Positions 17,889 to 27,621 of a stretch of DNA of 64,000 bases are shown one piece after another; positions within the stretch are counted from its first letter, which is position 1; every line of letters begins with the position of its first letter. The position numbers and the translations under genes are program-made. Origin of the DNA: Limnobacter parvus (lineage in GTDB: Bacteria > Pseudomonadota > Gammaproteobacteria > Burkholderiales > Burkholderiaceae_B); assembly GCF_024623725.1 (NCBI RefSeq), contig NZ_JANKHG010000016.1, positions 205,030 to 269,029 on the forward strand, given 5' to 3'. The notes under the pieces are model-generated. The model was not told the DNA's origin. It worked only from the letters and a program-made list of their open reading frames with translations, and ran no database searches.

Positions 17889-19262
17889 TTAAAGACGTAT
17901 ATCAATGAAAGTGGAGTCGCGCAGTTGACGCAACCATTCCTGGTAGCTTTCTTCTGATTTGTTGGTGCGAATGGCTTGGCGTGCTGCCTGTCGTTGACGT
18001 TCTTCAGAGGCAGCCTGTTGGCGACGATCAACCACTTGAATAATGTGAAAACCGAAGCGACTTTGAAAAACCGGGCTGACCTCACCGGCTTGCAGCTGGT
18101 TCATCTCGCGTTCAAATTCAGGTACCGTGTCACCAGGGTAAAGCCAACCCAAGTCACCACCCTTGGAGGCGGATCCGTCTTGAGAAAAGCGTCTGGCGAG
18201 TGTTTCGAAATTGGCTGCTCCGCCGCGCAGTTGCTCTAGTGCAAAGTTCAATCTGCGCTGGGCTTCCGCATCAGTAAGGTCTGGACCCGGACGAATCAGA
18301 ATGTGCCGGGCGCGGGTTTGTGTCACGGGTGTGGCGTCAAGTGCCGCGCCACTGTCGCGACGGCCAAGCACCTTTAGGACGTGAAAACCATTCGGGCTGC
18401 GGACAGTTTGCACTGCATTGGCTTGCCCTTTGGTCAAAAACTCAGTGAATAGCGTGGGTACAACGTCAAAACCCGTCCAGCCCATCTGACCTGTGCCCTC
18501 AATGGCCAATTCAGGGTTGGCTTGCACAATGATGTCCAAGGCCTGTCCGTCTTTTAGAGCTTTTTCCACAGCTTCTGCCTTGGACCTCGCCTGATTCAAG
18601 GTGCTACCACTGGCGTCGCTTGGGGCTTTCACCAGCAGCTGGATCCAGTTCACTTCGGGCTTGTTGGCCGCGGCCCCTCCCTGGCTTCTTGAGGCTAGAA
18701 AGTTTTGAATTTCTGCGTCAGAAACCTGGATACGCGCATCAACTTCACGTTCGCGTAGGCGCGCCAAAGTAATTTCACTGCGCACTTCTTCGCGAAAGCG
18801 GACGGGTGATACCCCTTCGGCCTGAAGGCGAGCCAGAAAGTCTTCGAGCGGCAGCCCGTTTTGATCTGCAACCCGAGCCATTGCCGCTTCGATTTGGGCA
18901 TCCTCAATTCGAATGCCGACTTCCTCAGCCTTTTGCAACTGTGCCCGGTCCATGACCATGCGGTCCAGCACTTGTTTGCGCAATTCGGTGCGGTCGGGCA
19001 GCGGTGCACCCCGGCGGCTCATTTGGCGCTCAATCAGCGCCACTTGGCGGTTCAGTTCGCTGCGGGTAATGATGTCTGTGTTCACCACAGCCACAATGCC
19101 GTCGATGGAAGATGCTTCCAAATTGCCGCTTGCGCCCAGCTCAACGCTCAGTTTGCCTGAGGGCAAGGTCGAGTTGCCCGCCGGTTTTAGGCCCTGCGCA
19201 TGGGCTAGGCCCAAGGCGGAAATAGTGGTGGCTGCAAATAACCAGTGTTGGATTTGATTCAT
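17889..19262 (-). CDS. surA: Periplasmic chaperone and peptidyl-prolyl isomerase
   Basis: SurA escorts outer membrane proteins, including LptD, through the periplasm. The 457-residue protein has a signal peptide (residues 1-22, ending in AHA), an N-terminal chaperone domain with DGIVAVVNTDIITRSEL, and two parvulin domains (about 175-280 and 310-410), the second with the well conserved FSQDGSASKGGDLGW. It follows lptD with a 10-bp gap, the usual partnership. Confidence 0.95.
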   Translation of the reverse strand: MNQIQHWLFAATTISALGLAHAQGLKPAGNSTLPSGKLSVELGASGNLEASSIDGIVAVVNTDIITRSELNRQVALIERQMSRRGAPLPDRTELRKQVLDRMVMDRAQLQKAEEVGIRIEDAQIEAAMARVADQNGLPLEDFLARLQAEGVSPVRFREEVRSEITLARLREREVDARIQVSDAEIQNFLASRSQGGAAANKPEVNWIQLLVKAPSDASGSTLNQARSKAEAVEKALKDGQALDIIVQANPELAIEGTGQMGWTGFDVVPTLFTEFLTKGQANAVQTVRSPNGFHVLKVLGRRDSGAALDATPVTQTRARHILIRPGPDLTDAEAQRRLNFALEQLRGGAANFETLARRFSQDGSASKGGDLGWLYPGDTVPEFEREMNQLQAGEVSPVFQSRFGFHIIQVVDRRQQAASEERQRQAARQAIRTNKSEESYQEWLRQLRDSTFIDIRL

Positions 19263-19272
19263 TTTTATTAAC

Positions 19273-21579
19273 TTATCGGGTGGCTTGAGAAGAAGAGAAA
19301 GGTGTGTACCCGGGTACCTTTCTCGACAACAGGTCTGCTGGGTTTGAGCCCAGACGACCCAGTCCGTTCAATTCGAGTTGAACAAATAGCGAAGTTGTTT
19401 CCAGTTGTGGTGCTGTGGCAAACCGCTGTGCAATAAGACGCACCGCCCAGCAACTCTCGCTGTATTCCAGGCCAGCGACGCCTTCAATTAGGCGGTTGTC
19501 CAGCACGGAATAGTTTAATCGACCCACGCCGCTCCAGCGATCTGAAATGGGCCATTGACCAGAAACATCGAACTGATCAATTTGGGCGCGGGTGTAGCGA
19601 TAACCCAGATTCAGCAGTTTGCCCTGCGAGGGCGTGTAACTCAGCGTGATGTTTCCGCGCTCGTGACGCCCTGTTTCAGCACTTAATTGAGAAGTCGCAT
19701 CTACGAAAATGTTGTTGCTGATTCGCCCGCGCGCATTCGCAAAGAAGTCGGAATCGTTGTTGTTTGGTATTTCGAATCCCTGCAAAATTACGCGTGGCGC
19801 AGTCAAATTTAGCCTTTGACCGCCAGTAATACTGAACAGCTCTTCGCTGGTGCCAACGTCGTAAAACCGGCTTGTGACCGCCAGTGTGAGCTGGTTTGCA
19901 TCGCCCACCCGGTCCAGGCCGGAGTATCGGTTCTCGGCAAATATCCGGCTAAGACTTTGATCAGTCACCGACGTGTCAAAAATTGGTTGGTCAGACTGGT
20001 CTTTGAATGGCGTGTAGAGGTAAAAGATTCTCGGTTCAAGCGTTTGATTAACGCTGCGACCAAAAAAGCTGGTCTTCCTGTCGAAATACACTGTGCTGTC
20101 GAGCGAAACCGTTGGGATTACACTGCCGGGGGCAGCCGGCATGCCTGGAGTTTGGCCTTGCAAATCATAGGTTGTGGATTGAACCGACAGGGCTGGTGTA
20201 AATGAAAACGCAGATCGCTGGATTGGCATGAATACGCGTGCCCGGCTTACGCCCCGAGCGCCTTCAACTCGAGCCGGCGCCGATGACGGCCTTGCGAAAT
20301 CGGTGTATTGGCCGCTGACCGATACAAATGCATTGGCGCTGCCGATGCGGGTTGGTGCCAATTCAATTGTGGCTTCAGGCAGTCGATCATAGGGTTCTGC
20401 GATAATGTCGTTGAACAGCTGAAGTGTTTGGTGGGCAACGGTGCGAACATTGGCGCTCCAATTCTTTTGCCGATAAGAAACAAACCCTTCCTGCACCAAA
20501 ATACGCTGAGAAGCCACCGCCTGAGTGCGCGAGAAGTCGACGAAATAGTTGTCGTCTGAGACCTGATTAAAGTTCACACCCGCGTAAAAAGGTCCTTTCT
20601 CGTATTTGTGCAGCAGTGAAAGCGCTGTCCGATCGGTGCCTGTTTTTTCATCGCTGGGCAGGTAGTCGTATTTAAATTCACCCTGATTGTTGGTGCTTAG
20701 ATAACGTGCCTGCGTGCCCAGTTGAAAACCGCGGCCCGATATTACCTTTGGAAACAGGGTGAGGTCTTTGTCCGGCGCAATGTTCAGGTAGTAAGGTGTG
20801 GTCACTTCCAGGCCGCTGTTGGAAACCGTGCCAAACGAGGGAGGCAGGAATCCGCTTTTGCGTCGATCCGTTGTCGGAAAAGAGAAGTAAGGCGCACCGA
20901 GAATCGGCACATCCTTGAATATTACCTTTGCACCTCGGGCACGGCCCACCTCAGAAGCCTGATCAATTTCAAGCGAATCGGCGGTGATATACCAATCGCC
21001 TTGGTCCGCAGCACCCGGGTTTGGAACTTCGCATACCGTGTAGTTCGGGTTTTCAAGGGTCAAAGTTGAAATGCCATCGTACTGCATGCTGTCGGCCCGG
21101 CCCTTGCCGTTGATTTCTTTCAACTCGAAGGTGGGTTTGGTCATTTGGCTTTCGCCTGTACCCAGCTTCACTGACCCTTCCGGAGCCCGCAAGATCATGT
21201 TTTCTTGTTCGATGATCAGGTTGCCCTTCGCCGTGGCGCGGTCAGTAATGGGCGAGTAATTGATCGAGTCGCTAAAAAGTTTTAATTGATTGCGCCGAAC
21301 TTCTACATTGCCTTCAAGGAATGTTTCTTCGGCGCTGTTGCCGTAAAGCCTATCGGCCGAAATGTACGTGGACTCGTCTTCGGGTATTGGTGTACTTACG
21401 CCCATTAACCCGCCATCAATTTTCAGGCGCGCCGGCGATTGGACCTTTGGTTGCTCTGCTGGCGGGGTTTGCGCCAGCGCAGGCGCGCCCAGGCAGAACA
21501 GCGCCAAGGCGATGGCTGTGGGGCGGGTCGGCACTGGGTGCACTTGCGATAAATTTTTGCTTTTCTTCAAGCTGGGCAT
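19273..21579 (-). CDS. lptD: LPS assembly outer membrane protein LptD
   Basis: LptD with the lipoprotein LptE inserts lipopolysaccharide into the outer leaflet. The 768-residue protein has a signal peptide with a long basic n-region ending in APALAQ, an OstA/LptA-like jellyroll domain (about 75-200, LYGNSAEETFLEGNVEVRR), and a beta-barrel rich in aromatic residues. Only one Cys of the mature N-terminal region is apparent (CEVPNPG) and one near the C-terminus (ESCWAVRL), a reduced set compared with the four of E. coli. I chose the ATG at 21579; a TTG at 21603 lies in frame but has no better ribosome binding site. Confidence 0.94.
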   Translation of the reverse strand: MPSLKKSKNLSQVHPVPTRPTAIALALFCLGAPALAQTPPAEQPKVQSPARLKIDGGLMGVSTPIPEDESTYISADRLYGNSAEETFLEGNVEVRRNQLKLFSDSINYSPITDRATAKGNLIIEQENMILRAPEGSVKLGTGESQMTKPTFELKEINGKGRADSMQYDGISTLTLENPNYTVCEVPNPGAADQGDWYITADSLEIDQASEVGRARGAKVIFKDVPILGAPYFSFPTTDRRKSGFLPPSFGTVSNSGLEVTTPYYLNIAPDKDLTLFPKVISGRGFQLGTQARYLSTNNQGEFKYDYLPSDEKTGTDRTALSLLHKYEKGPFYAGVNFNQVSDDNYFVDFSRTQAVASQRILVQEGFVSYRQKNWSANVRTVAHQTLQLFNDIIAEPYDRLPEATIELAPTRIGSANAFVSVSGQYTDFARPSSAPARVEGARGVSRARVFMPIQRSAFSFTPALSVQSTTYDLQGQTPGMPAAPGSVIPTVSLDSTVYFDRKTSFFGRSVNQTLEPRIFYLYTPFKDQSDQPIFDTSVTDQSLSRIFAENRYSGLDRVGDANQLTLAVTSRFYDVGTSEELFSITGGQRLNLTAPRVILQGFEIPNNNDSDFFANARGRISNNIFVDATSQLSAETGRHERGNITLSYTPSQGKLLNLGYRYTRAQIDQFDVSGQWPISDRWSGVGRLNYSVLDNRLIEGVAGLEYSESCWAVRLIAQRFATAPQLETTSLFVQLELNGLGRLGSNPADLLSRKVPGYTPFSSSQATR

Positions 21580-21668
21580 GCACTCAAATAGGTGGCGGGT
21601 CAATCAAGCACCGTTGGATCCTACTATTATAGGCAACTAACTACAAATTAAAGAGATTGGACGGTTTG

Positions 21669-22700
21669 ATGAGCGCCTTGCGTCAAGAAATGTTGAAAAA
21701 ATGGCTGGCTGGCCTTTCCAAATTTGAATTTGATCTGGATACGCTGCAGGCCGCATCAAGCGATGCAAGCTTTCGAAGGTATTTTCGAGTTAGCGAATCC
21801 AATGCAGCACGCACCTTGATCGTGATGGACGCACCCCCTGAAAAAGAAGATGTGCGCCCGTTCGTGCGTGTGGCCGAACTGTTGCGCCAAGGTGGGGCCA
21901 ATGCCCCCGGGGTATTGGCGCAGAATGCGGACGAGGGGTTTTTGCTGCTGCAAGATTTCGGCAACACCACCATGTTGCAGGGTTTACACGCCCAGCCAAC
22001 GCAAACGGATGCTTTTTACATTCGCGCCATTCAAGACCTTGTGAACATGCAGGCCAATACGCCCACCAAGGGTTTGCCAGCCTACGGGGCCGACAAGTTG
22101 TTGCAGGAAATGAACCTGTTTGATGAGTGGTACGTGGGCCGCCACTACGGTGCCGAACTAACTGACCAGGAGCGCAATTGGCTGGACAGTATTAAAGGCA
22201 TGTTGATTCAAAGCGCCCTGGCCGAGCCCCAGGTGTTTGTTCATCGCGACTACCACAGCCGCAATTTGATGTTGACCAGCGCGGCGGGTGATGCGCCACA
22301 GTTCGGTGTTCTTGATTTTCAAGATGCAGTGAAAGGGCCCCTGAGCTACGACCTGGTCAGTATTTTGCGCGATGCTTACATTGAATGGCCCGAAGCACAA
22401 ACTTTGGATTGGACCGTGCGCTACTGGGAAGCATCTCGAAAAGCGGGCTTGCCAATCTGTGAAGACCCCGGCGAGTTTTACCGCCAATTCGACTTCATGG
22501 GCTTGCAACGCCACCTAAAAATTCTGGGAATTTTTGCCCGCTTGAACCACCGCGATGGCAAAGCCCAATACCTGAACGACCTGCCCATGGTGTTGCGCTA
22601 TGTGCGCTTGGTGGCGGGGCGCTACATTGCCTTCAAGCCTTTGTTGCTGCTGCTTGATCGCCTTGAAAACAAGGCGGTGAAAGTGGGATTCACTTTTTAA
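21669..22700 (+). CDS. amgK: Anomeric MurNAc/GlcNAc kinase AmgK
   Basis: AmgK phosphorylates the anomeric hydroxyl of N-acetylmuramate in a peptidoglycan recycling route that bypasses de novo UDP-MurNAc synthesis. The 343-residue protein has an aminoglycoside phosphotransferase fold: the catalytic loop HRDYHSRNL begins at His192, and the metal ligand Asp216 is in LDFQDA. Adjacent murU encodes the next enzyme. The same pair lies beside lptD in Pseudomonas putida. The ATG at 21669 is preferred over a TTG at 21657. It is divergent from lptD. Confidence 0.92.
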   Translation: MSALRQEMLKKWLAGLSKFEFDLDTLQAASSDASFRRYFRVSESNAARTLIVMDAPPEKEDVRPFVRVAELLRQGGANAPGVLAQNADEGFLLLQDFGNTTMLQGLHAQPTQTDAFYIRAIQDLVNMQANTPTKGLPAYGADKLLQEMNLFDEWYVGRHYGAELTDQERNWLDSIKGMLIQSALAEPQVFVHRDYHSRNLMLTSAAGDAPQFGVLDFQDAVKGPLSYDLVSILRDAYIEWPEAQTLDWTVRYWEASRKAGLPICEDPGEFYRQFDFMGLQRHLKILGIFARLNHRDGKAQYLNDLPMVLRYVRLVAGRYIAFKPLLLLLDRLENKAVKVGFTF

Positions 22701-23396
22701 ATGAAGGCCATGATATTGGCGGCCGGTCGTGGCGAACGCATGCGCCCGCTGACTGACCACTGCCCCAAGCCTTTGTTGCCAGCGGGTGGCAAGCCCTTGT
22801 TGCAGTGGCACATTGAAGCCCTTGCAGCGGCTGGTATTCATGACATCGTGGTTAACCACGCGCATTTGGGCCAACAGATTGAAGACCATTTCGGCGATGG
22901 GTCTGCCTTGGGCGTACAGCTAGGCTATTCCGCTGAAGCAACCGCCCTCGAAACTGCGGGGGGCATCCGCAAAGCACTGCCGTTGTTGGGCAACAAGCCA
23001 TTCTTGGTGATCAATGGCGATGTGGCCTGTGAATGGCCTGTGCCGCAGGCGGTACAAATTGCAGATGCGTGGCGGGTAGGGCAATTGGCCCACTTGGTGA
23101 TGGTGCACAACCCGGTGCACAATCTGCAAGGGGATTTCGCTTTGGAAAACGGTTTGGTGAAGCAGCCCGGGCAAGGTGAAACAGCGTTTACTTTTTCAGG
23201 CATTGGCGTGTATCACCCCGATTTGTTTGAAGACATAGAAATCGGCCAGGTGGCCAAACTTGCGCCCCTGTTGCGTGAAGCCATGTCAGCAGGCAAAGTA
23301 CAAGGTGAGTTGTTTACAGGTTTCTGGATGGACATTGGCACCCCGGAAAGGCTTGAAGAGCTCAACCAACGATTGAATTCAGGAAGGACGAATTAG
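22701..23396 (+). CDS. murU: MurNAc-1-phosphate uridylyltransferase MurU
   Basis: The 231-residue nucleotidyltransferase starts MKAMILAAGRGERMRPLT, the nucleotide-binding loop of sugar-phosphate uridylyltransferases, followed by CPKPLLPAGGKPLL and VINGDVACEW with the metal aspartate. MurU makes UDP-MurNAc from MurNAc-1-phosphate, the product of AmgK. The ATG follows the amgK stop without a gap, so they are expressed together. A general sugar nucleotidyltransferase is possible from the motif alone; the neighbour decides the call. Confidence 0.92.
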   Translation: MKAMILAAGRGERMRPLTDHCPKPLLPAGGKPLLQWHIEALAAAGIHDIVVNHAHLGQQIEDHFGDGSALGVQLGYSAEATALETAGGIRKALPLLGNKPFLVINGDVACEWPVPQAVQIADAWRVGQLAHLVMVHNPVHNLQGDFALENGLVKQPGQGETAFTFSGIGVYHPDLFEDIEIGQVAKLAPLLREAMSAGKVQGELFTGFWMDIGTPERLEELNQRLNSGRTN

Positions 23397-23397
23397 T

Positions 23398-24786
23398 ATG
23401 AGCAGGTACCCCACCCACAACCCCTTGATCTACGCCAAGCGCCGTGAACAGTTGGCCCGCCGATTGAAAAAAATGGGCGGTGGCGTTGCGCTGGTGCAGT
23501 CGGGCATGGAAGTGATGCGCAATCGCGATGCCGATTATGCCTTTCGATCCGACAGCTATTTTTACTACCTGACCGGCTTTCCGGAACCCGAAGCGTGTTT
23601 GGCCTTGGTGGTGCCACCGAATGGTGACCCGCGCGCCGTGCTGTTTTGTCGCGATAAAAACGAAGAGCGCGAAATTTGGGAAGGTTTCCGCTTTGGCCCG
23701 AAGGCAGCGCAATCGGCGTTCGGCATGCATGAAGCGCACAGCATTGAGGACCTAGAGGAGCACTTGATTGACAAACTGGCCAATCAGCCTGCTGTATTTT
23801 TAAGGCTGGGTGAAGACGACAGCCTGGAAGCGGCGGTGGCCGATGTGTTGAAAAGCCTGCGTGCCAAAGCACGCATGGGTATCTCTGCGCCACATGCAGT
23901 GCTTGATTTAAGCCACTCACTCGATGAAATGCGCTTGATCAAAGACAAAACTGAAATCGACATCATGCGCCGCGCGGCCAGCGTTTCGGCGCAAGCTCAC
24001 ATTGCTGCCATGCAGGTGTGCCATCCGGGGAAATTCGAATTTGAAGTGGAAGCGGAATTGCTGTACCAATTCCGTAAAAATGGATCTGAAGCGCCCGCGT
24101 ATGGATCAATTGTTGCATCTGGGGCCAATGCCTGCGTACTGCACTACCGTGCCAACGATGCAAAAATGCGCGATGGCGATTTGCTGTTAATCGACGCGGG
24201 TTGTGAGATGGACTGTTATGCGTCTGACATCACCCGCACTTTCCCGGTGAACGGCCAGTTCAGCAAGGCCCAGCAAGCGGTGTATGAAGTGGTGCTGAAT
24301 GCCCAATACGCCGCCATTGATGCCACCAAGCCAGGTGCGCGTTTCAATGATCCGCACGATGCGGCGGTGAAAGTGTTGGCCCAGGGTTTGATCGACTTGA
24401 AGTTGTTGAAAACCGGGCTGAACGAGGCCATTGAAAGTGGCGCTTACAAACGTTTTTATATGCACCGCACCAGCCATTGGTTGGGCATGGATGTTCACGA
24501 TTGCGGCAGTTACCGCGACCCCGCCGCAAAGCCCGAAGATGGCGTAGCGCCCCACACAAGCCGCAAACTGGAAGCCGGTATGGTGCTGACCATTGAGCCT
24601 GGCCTGTACATTCGCCCCGGCAAAGGCGTGCCCAAGCAGTTTGAAAACATTGGCATTCGCATTGAAGACGACGCCTTGGTGACCCAAAAAGGGTGCGATA
24701 TTTACACCGCTGACGCCCCAAAAACCGTAAGCGAAATACACGCCACCATGAAAGCGCACAAAAAATCGAGCAGCAAGGCAGCCTGA
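23398..24786 (+). CDS. pepP: Xaa-Pro aminopeptidase P
   Basis: A pita-bread-fold metallopeptidase that removes N-terminal residues preceding proline. The 462-residue protein carries the five dimanganese ligands in their usual contexts: IDAGCEMDCYASDITRTFP (two Asp), HRTSHWLGMDVHD (His), TIEPGLY (Glu) and GIRIEDD (Glu). The N-terminal creatinase-like domain (about 1-170) is complete. It follows murU by one base and precedes the ubiH-like gene by 7 bp, forming a rightward operon. The same pepP-ubiH order is common in proteobacteria. Confidence 0.94.
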   Translation: MSRYPTHNPLIYAKRREQLARRLKKMGGGVALVQSGMEVMRNRDADYAFRSDSYFYYLTGFPEPEACLALVVPPNGDPRAVLFCRDKNEEREIWEGFRFGPKAAQSAFGMHEAHSIEDLEEHLIDKLANQPAVFLRLGEDDSLEAAVADVLKSLRAKARMGISAPHAVLDLSHSLDEMRLIKDKTEIDIMRRAASVSAQAHIAAMQVCHPGKFEFEVEAELLYQFRKNGSEAPAYGSIVASGANACVLHYRANDAKMRDGDLLLIDAGCEMDCYASDITRTFPVNGQFSKAQQAVYEVVLNAQYAAIDATKPGARFNDPHDAAVKVLAQGLIDLKLLKTGLNEAIESGAYKRFYMHRTSHWLGMDVHDCGSYRDPAAKPEDGVAPHTSRKLEAGMVLTIEPGLYIRPGKGVPKQFENIGIRIEDDALVTQKGCDIYTADAPKTVSEIHATMKAHKKSSSKAA

Positions 24787-24793
24787 AAAAGAC

Positions 24794-25984
24794 ATGACAT
24801 CGCACACTGACTTTGACGTGGCCATTGTGGGCGCGGGCCCCGTGGGTTTGGCCTTTGCCGGTTGGCTTGCCCAAACCTGGGGCGAGCGCGCCAATCGCAT
24901 CGCGATATTCGATGCACAACCGCTGGACGCCTCAACACGCGACCCCCGCATTCTTGCGCTTTCCGATGCCACGCGGTTGCGCTTGGCAAGCCTGGGCTTC
25001 CCAGCCGATGCAACACCCATTCATCACATTCATGTGTCTGAACAATCCCGGTTTGGGCAAGTGCGCATGAAGGCCGACGAACTGGGCTTGCGTGCTTTGG
25101 GCTGGACAGTGCGTTATGGTGACTTGGTGAACTGTCTGGCTGAATCTTTGCAGCGCCGGGGCGTGAAAATTTATCGGCCTGCCAGTGTCAAGTACGCCCA
25201 TCGCAGTGCCGTAGATTCTCTGGAAGTACTCGAGCTTGAAGATGGCACTGAGTTCACAGTGAACTTGCGCGTTGACGCGGAGGGCGGTTTGTACGGTGAG
25301 GCGGGCGAGCGCGACCAGGTTGTGGATTACGACCAATGGGCTCTGGTCAGTGAGCTTGTTTTGAAGGTTGAGCCCGGTCTGCTGGCGGGCAACAACACAC
25401 TGGCTTTTGAACGATTTACATCCGAAGGGCCATTGGCCTTGCTGCCAATTTCCACAGATCAACGCCGGTATTCGCTGGTGTGGTGCGCGCCACTACAGGC
25501 AGTGCAGCGCCGTTTGGATTGTACAGAACAGCAATTTGCCGGTGAACTGCGCCAGCAGTTTGGCCGGCGTGTTTCCATTGAGCAAATTGGGCCCAGAAAA
25601 TCTTTTCCGTTGGGCATGAATTGGCGCGACAAACTGGTGCAGGGCAGGCGCGTGGCAATTGGCAATGCAGCACAAATATTGCACCCTGTGGCCGGGCAGG
25701 GTTTGAATTTGGGCTTGCGCGATGCAGTGCAGCTTTGCCGCAGCATCGACCCTGCCACTGTTGCACAGGAACATCGCTTGTGCGCCGCCTTGGGGGAATT
25801 TGAGAAATCCAGGGTGGCTGACAGGCAGGTGGTGGTTAAAATGACAGACTGGATGGTGAAAGGATTTTCCAATCACAACCCCTTGCTGGGCGCGGGCCGT
25901 CAAATGGCGCTGAATGTGATGGAATTCACACCACCGCTGCGCAAGCAGTTTGCTGAACTGATGCTGTTTGGTCTGGCCGTTTAA
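24794..25984 (+). CDS. UbiH/UbiF-family FAD-dependent ubiquinone hydroxylase
   Basis: The 396-residue flavoprotein has the N-terminal FAD loop VAIVGAGPVGLAFAGWL, a central DPRILALSDATR (similar to the DxR-x-aLs motif of the family), and the C-terminal FAD motif HPVAGQGLNLGLRDA. It hydroxylates the ring of ubiquinone precursors. UbiH, UbiF and UbiI cannot be told apart reliably by eye; position behind pepP favours UbiH. It lies in a rightward run with pepP. Confidence 0.88.
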   Translation: MTSHTDFDVAIVGAGPVGLAFAGWLAQTWGERANRIAIFDAQPLDASTRDPRILALSDATRLRLASLGFPADATPIHHIHVSEQSRFGQVRMKADELGLRALGWTVRYGDLVNCLAESLQRRGVKIYRPASVKYAHRSAVDSLEVLELEDGTEFTVNLRVDAEGGLYGEAGERDQVVDYDQWALVSELVLKVEPGLLAGNNTLAFERFTSEGPLALLPISTDQRRYSLVWCAPLQAVQRRLDCTEQQFAGELRQQFGRRVSIEQIGPRKSFPLGMNWRDKLVQGRRVAIGNAAQILHPVAGQGLNLGLRDAVQLCRSIDPATVAQEHRLCAALGEFEKSRVADRQVVVKMTDWMVKGFSNHNPLLGAGRQMALNVMEFTPPLRKQFAELMLFGLAV

Positions 25985-26001
25985 TCTGGAGCGTTTTACC
26001 C

Positions 26002-26613
26002 ATGTGGTCTGCTGACTTATTGCGAGCCCGTTTTGCAATGGCCGATTTGGCTTGGCAGCCCGAGCCCCTTGAGGAACGTTTTTTTAAAGACCGCGAACCC
26101 GCAGATGCAGCGGTGTTGGTCCCTTTGGTTCAGCGTGATGAAGGTTTGCACGTATTGCTGACCCTGCGCACAGCGCACCTGAATGACCACGCCGGACAAA
26201 TCAGTTTTCCCGGTGGGCGCTGCGAACCTCAAGACGGTCACCCCATAGAAACTGCGCTGCGTGAAACTGTCGAGGAAACTGGTTTGGCCCGCGAGTTCAT
26301 CGAGGTTTTGGGCACCATGCCTGTATACCAAACTGCAACCAATTTTTTGGTGACACCTGTGGTCGCACTGGTGCAGCCGGGCTTCGAATTGCAGCCCGAT
26401 GCATTCGAGGTGCAGGAGGTGTTTGAGGTGCCTCTTTCTTTCCTGATGGATTCTGACAACCACCAACAACGCAGCTTACACACGCCGATTGGGGAGCGCA
26501 CATTTTATGCAATGCCGTATGATTCTCCGGTCAGCGGCAAGAACTATTTCATTTGGGGCGCTACTGCGGCCATGCTTCGAAACCTTTACCACTTTTTGCA
26601 CGCCAAGGTGTAA
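26002..26613 (+). CDS. nudL: NUDIX CoA pyrophosphatase
   Basis: A 203-residue NUDIX hydrolase. The Nudix box is visible as GGRCEPQDG followed by ALRETVEETGL, and it is preceded by LTLRTAHLNDHAGQISFPGG, the NuCoA signature of enzymes that cleave coenzyme A to 3',5'-ADP and phosphopantetheine. An internal ATG at 26038 would shorten the protein by twelve residues and cannot be excluded. It precedes the CobD-like gene by 3 bp and is likely cotranscribed with it. Confidence 0.88.
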   Translation: MWSADLLRARFAMADLAWQPEPLEERFFKDREPADAAVLVPLVQRDEGLHVLLTLRTAHLNDHAGQISFPGGRCEPQDGHPIETALRETVEETGLAREFIEVLGTMPVYQTATNFLVTPVVALVQPGFELQPDAFEVQEVFEVPLSFLMDSDNHQQRSLHTPIGERTFYAMPYDSPVSGKNYFIWGATAAMLRNLYHFLHAKV

Positions 26614-26616
26614 ATC

Positions 26617-27612
26617 GTGTCCTATCTTGCCCTGCTTGTCGCGGTTGTCTGTGAAACCCTCTTGCCAGATGGCTTGTTCACGCGTGCGCGCAATTGGGTA
26701 GACCGTTTCAATCAAGAACTTGAAATAGACCTCGAAGCGCTTGGCGCACCCGGGTATGTTCATTTGCAATGGCTTGCCCCCCTGGTTGTCTGGTTGCTGG
26801 GTGTGTACTTCTTGTATCAAGTGTTGTGGGTTGTGTCGCCAATTGCTGCAGGTGGCTTCAGTGTTTTGCTGATGTTGTACGGCTTGCGGTTCAGGCATTT
26901 TGCTGTGGTGTTTACCAATGCGCAGCTGTTCTTGAACCAGGGCGACTTTTTCCGCGCCCGTGAACTACTGCTCGATTGGATGAAAGAATACGATGGGGTT
27001 GAACATGTTATTCATCGCCCAGGCGAATTGGTGTTTCATGCCATTTACCATGGCGCTGAGCGGGCACTGAGGCAATATTTCGGTCTGTTCTTCTGGTTTT
27101 TGGTGCTGCCTGGCCCCTTGGGGTTGGTCGTGTATTTGATGGTGCATTGGAGCGTCATTCGCGAGCGAGACATGTGGCACATGAAAGCCTTTGCTCAAGA
27201 ACGCCCCACCATGCAGGAAGCCTGGGAATCTGGCAAATGGAAGGCCGCAATTAGCCCACGCTTTGTGTTGTATGCACTAGAGTGGTTGCCCGCTCGCCTG
27301 CTTGCCTTAACGGTGGGTTTGGTGTCGCAACTTGACGATACAGCCCTGGCTTGGCGTGCCGCAAAAAGTCAAAGCCGTTTTTCCAACCGCGCACCACTAA
27401 CCGCCGTCTTTTTTACGGCTGTGGGCTTGGTGGGTGGTTCGGCGTTTGACCCAGCCAGCAGTGCAGCTGCTGAAGGGCAACAGATTAATCAGGAAACCCA
27501 GGTGCAAGCCTTGCAGCAATTCCGCCAACTGGTATTCAAATGTGCTGTGGTTTGGCTGGCGGTGGCTTTGTTATTTGCACTGCTGGGTTGGTTGCCAAGC
27601 AGTGCCATTTAA
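26617..27612 (+). CDS. CobD/CbiB-like membrane protein
   Basis: A 331-residue integral membrane protein with about five hydrophobic segments (near residues 1-12, 52-85, 150-180, 225-245 and 300-325). The layout and segments such as FTNAQLFLNQGDFFRARELL and RPGELVFHAIYHGAERALR match the betaproteobacterial CobD/CbiB family proteins, related to cobalamin synthesis CobD and to AmpE. No other cobalamin gene is nearby, so a role in B12 synthesis is not supported by context. The start is a GTG preceded by AAGGTG. Confidence 0.75.
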   Translation: MSYLALLVAVVCETLLPDGLFTRARNWVDRFNQELEIDLEALGAPGYVHLQWLAPLVVWLLGVYFLYQVLWVVSPIAAGGFSVLLMLYGLRFRHFAVVFTNAQLFLNQGDFFRARELLLDWMKEYDGVEHVIHRPGELVFHAIYHGAERALRQYFGLFFWFLVLPGPLGLVVYLMVHWSVIRERDMWHMKAFAQERPTMQEAWESGKWKAAISPRFVLYALEWLPARLLALTVGLVSQLDDTALAWRAAKSQSRFSNRAPLTAVFFTAVGLVGGSAFDPASSAAAEGQQINQETQVQALQQFRQLVFKCAVVWLAVALLFALLGWLPSSAI

Positions 27613-27621
27613 AAGCGCAAT

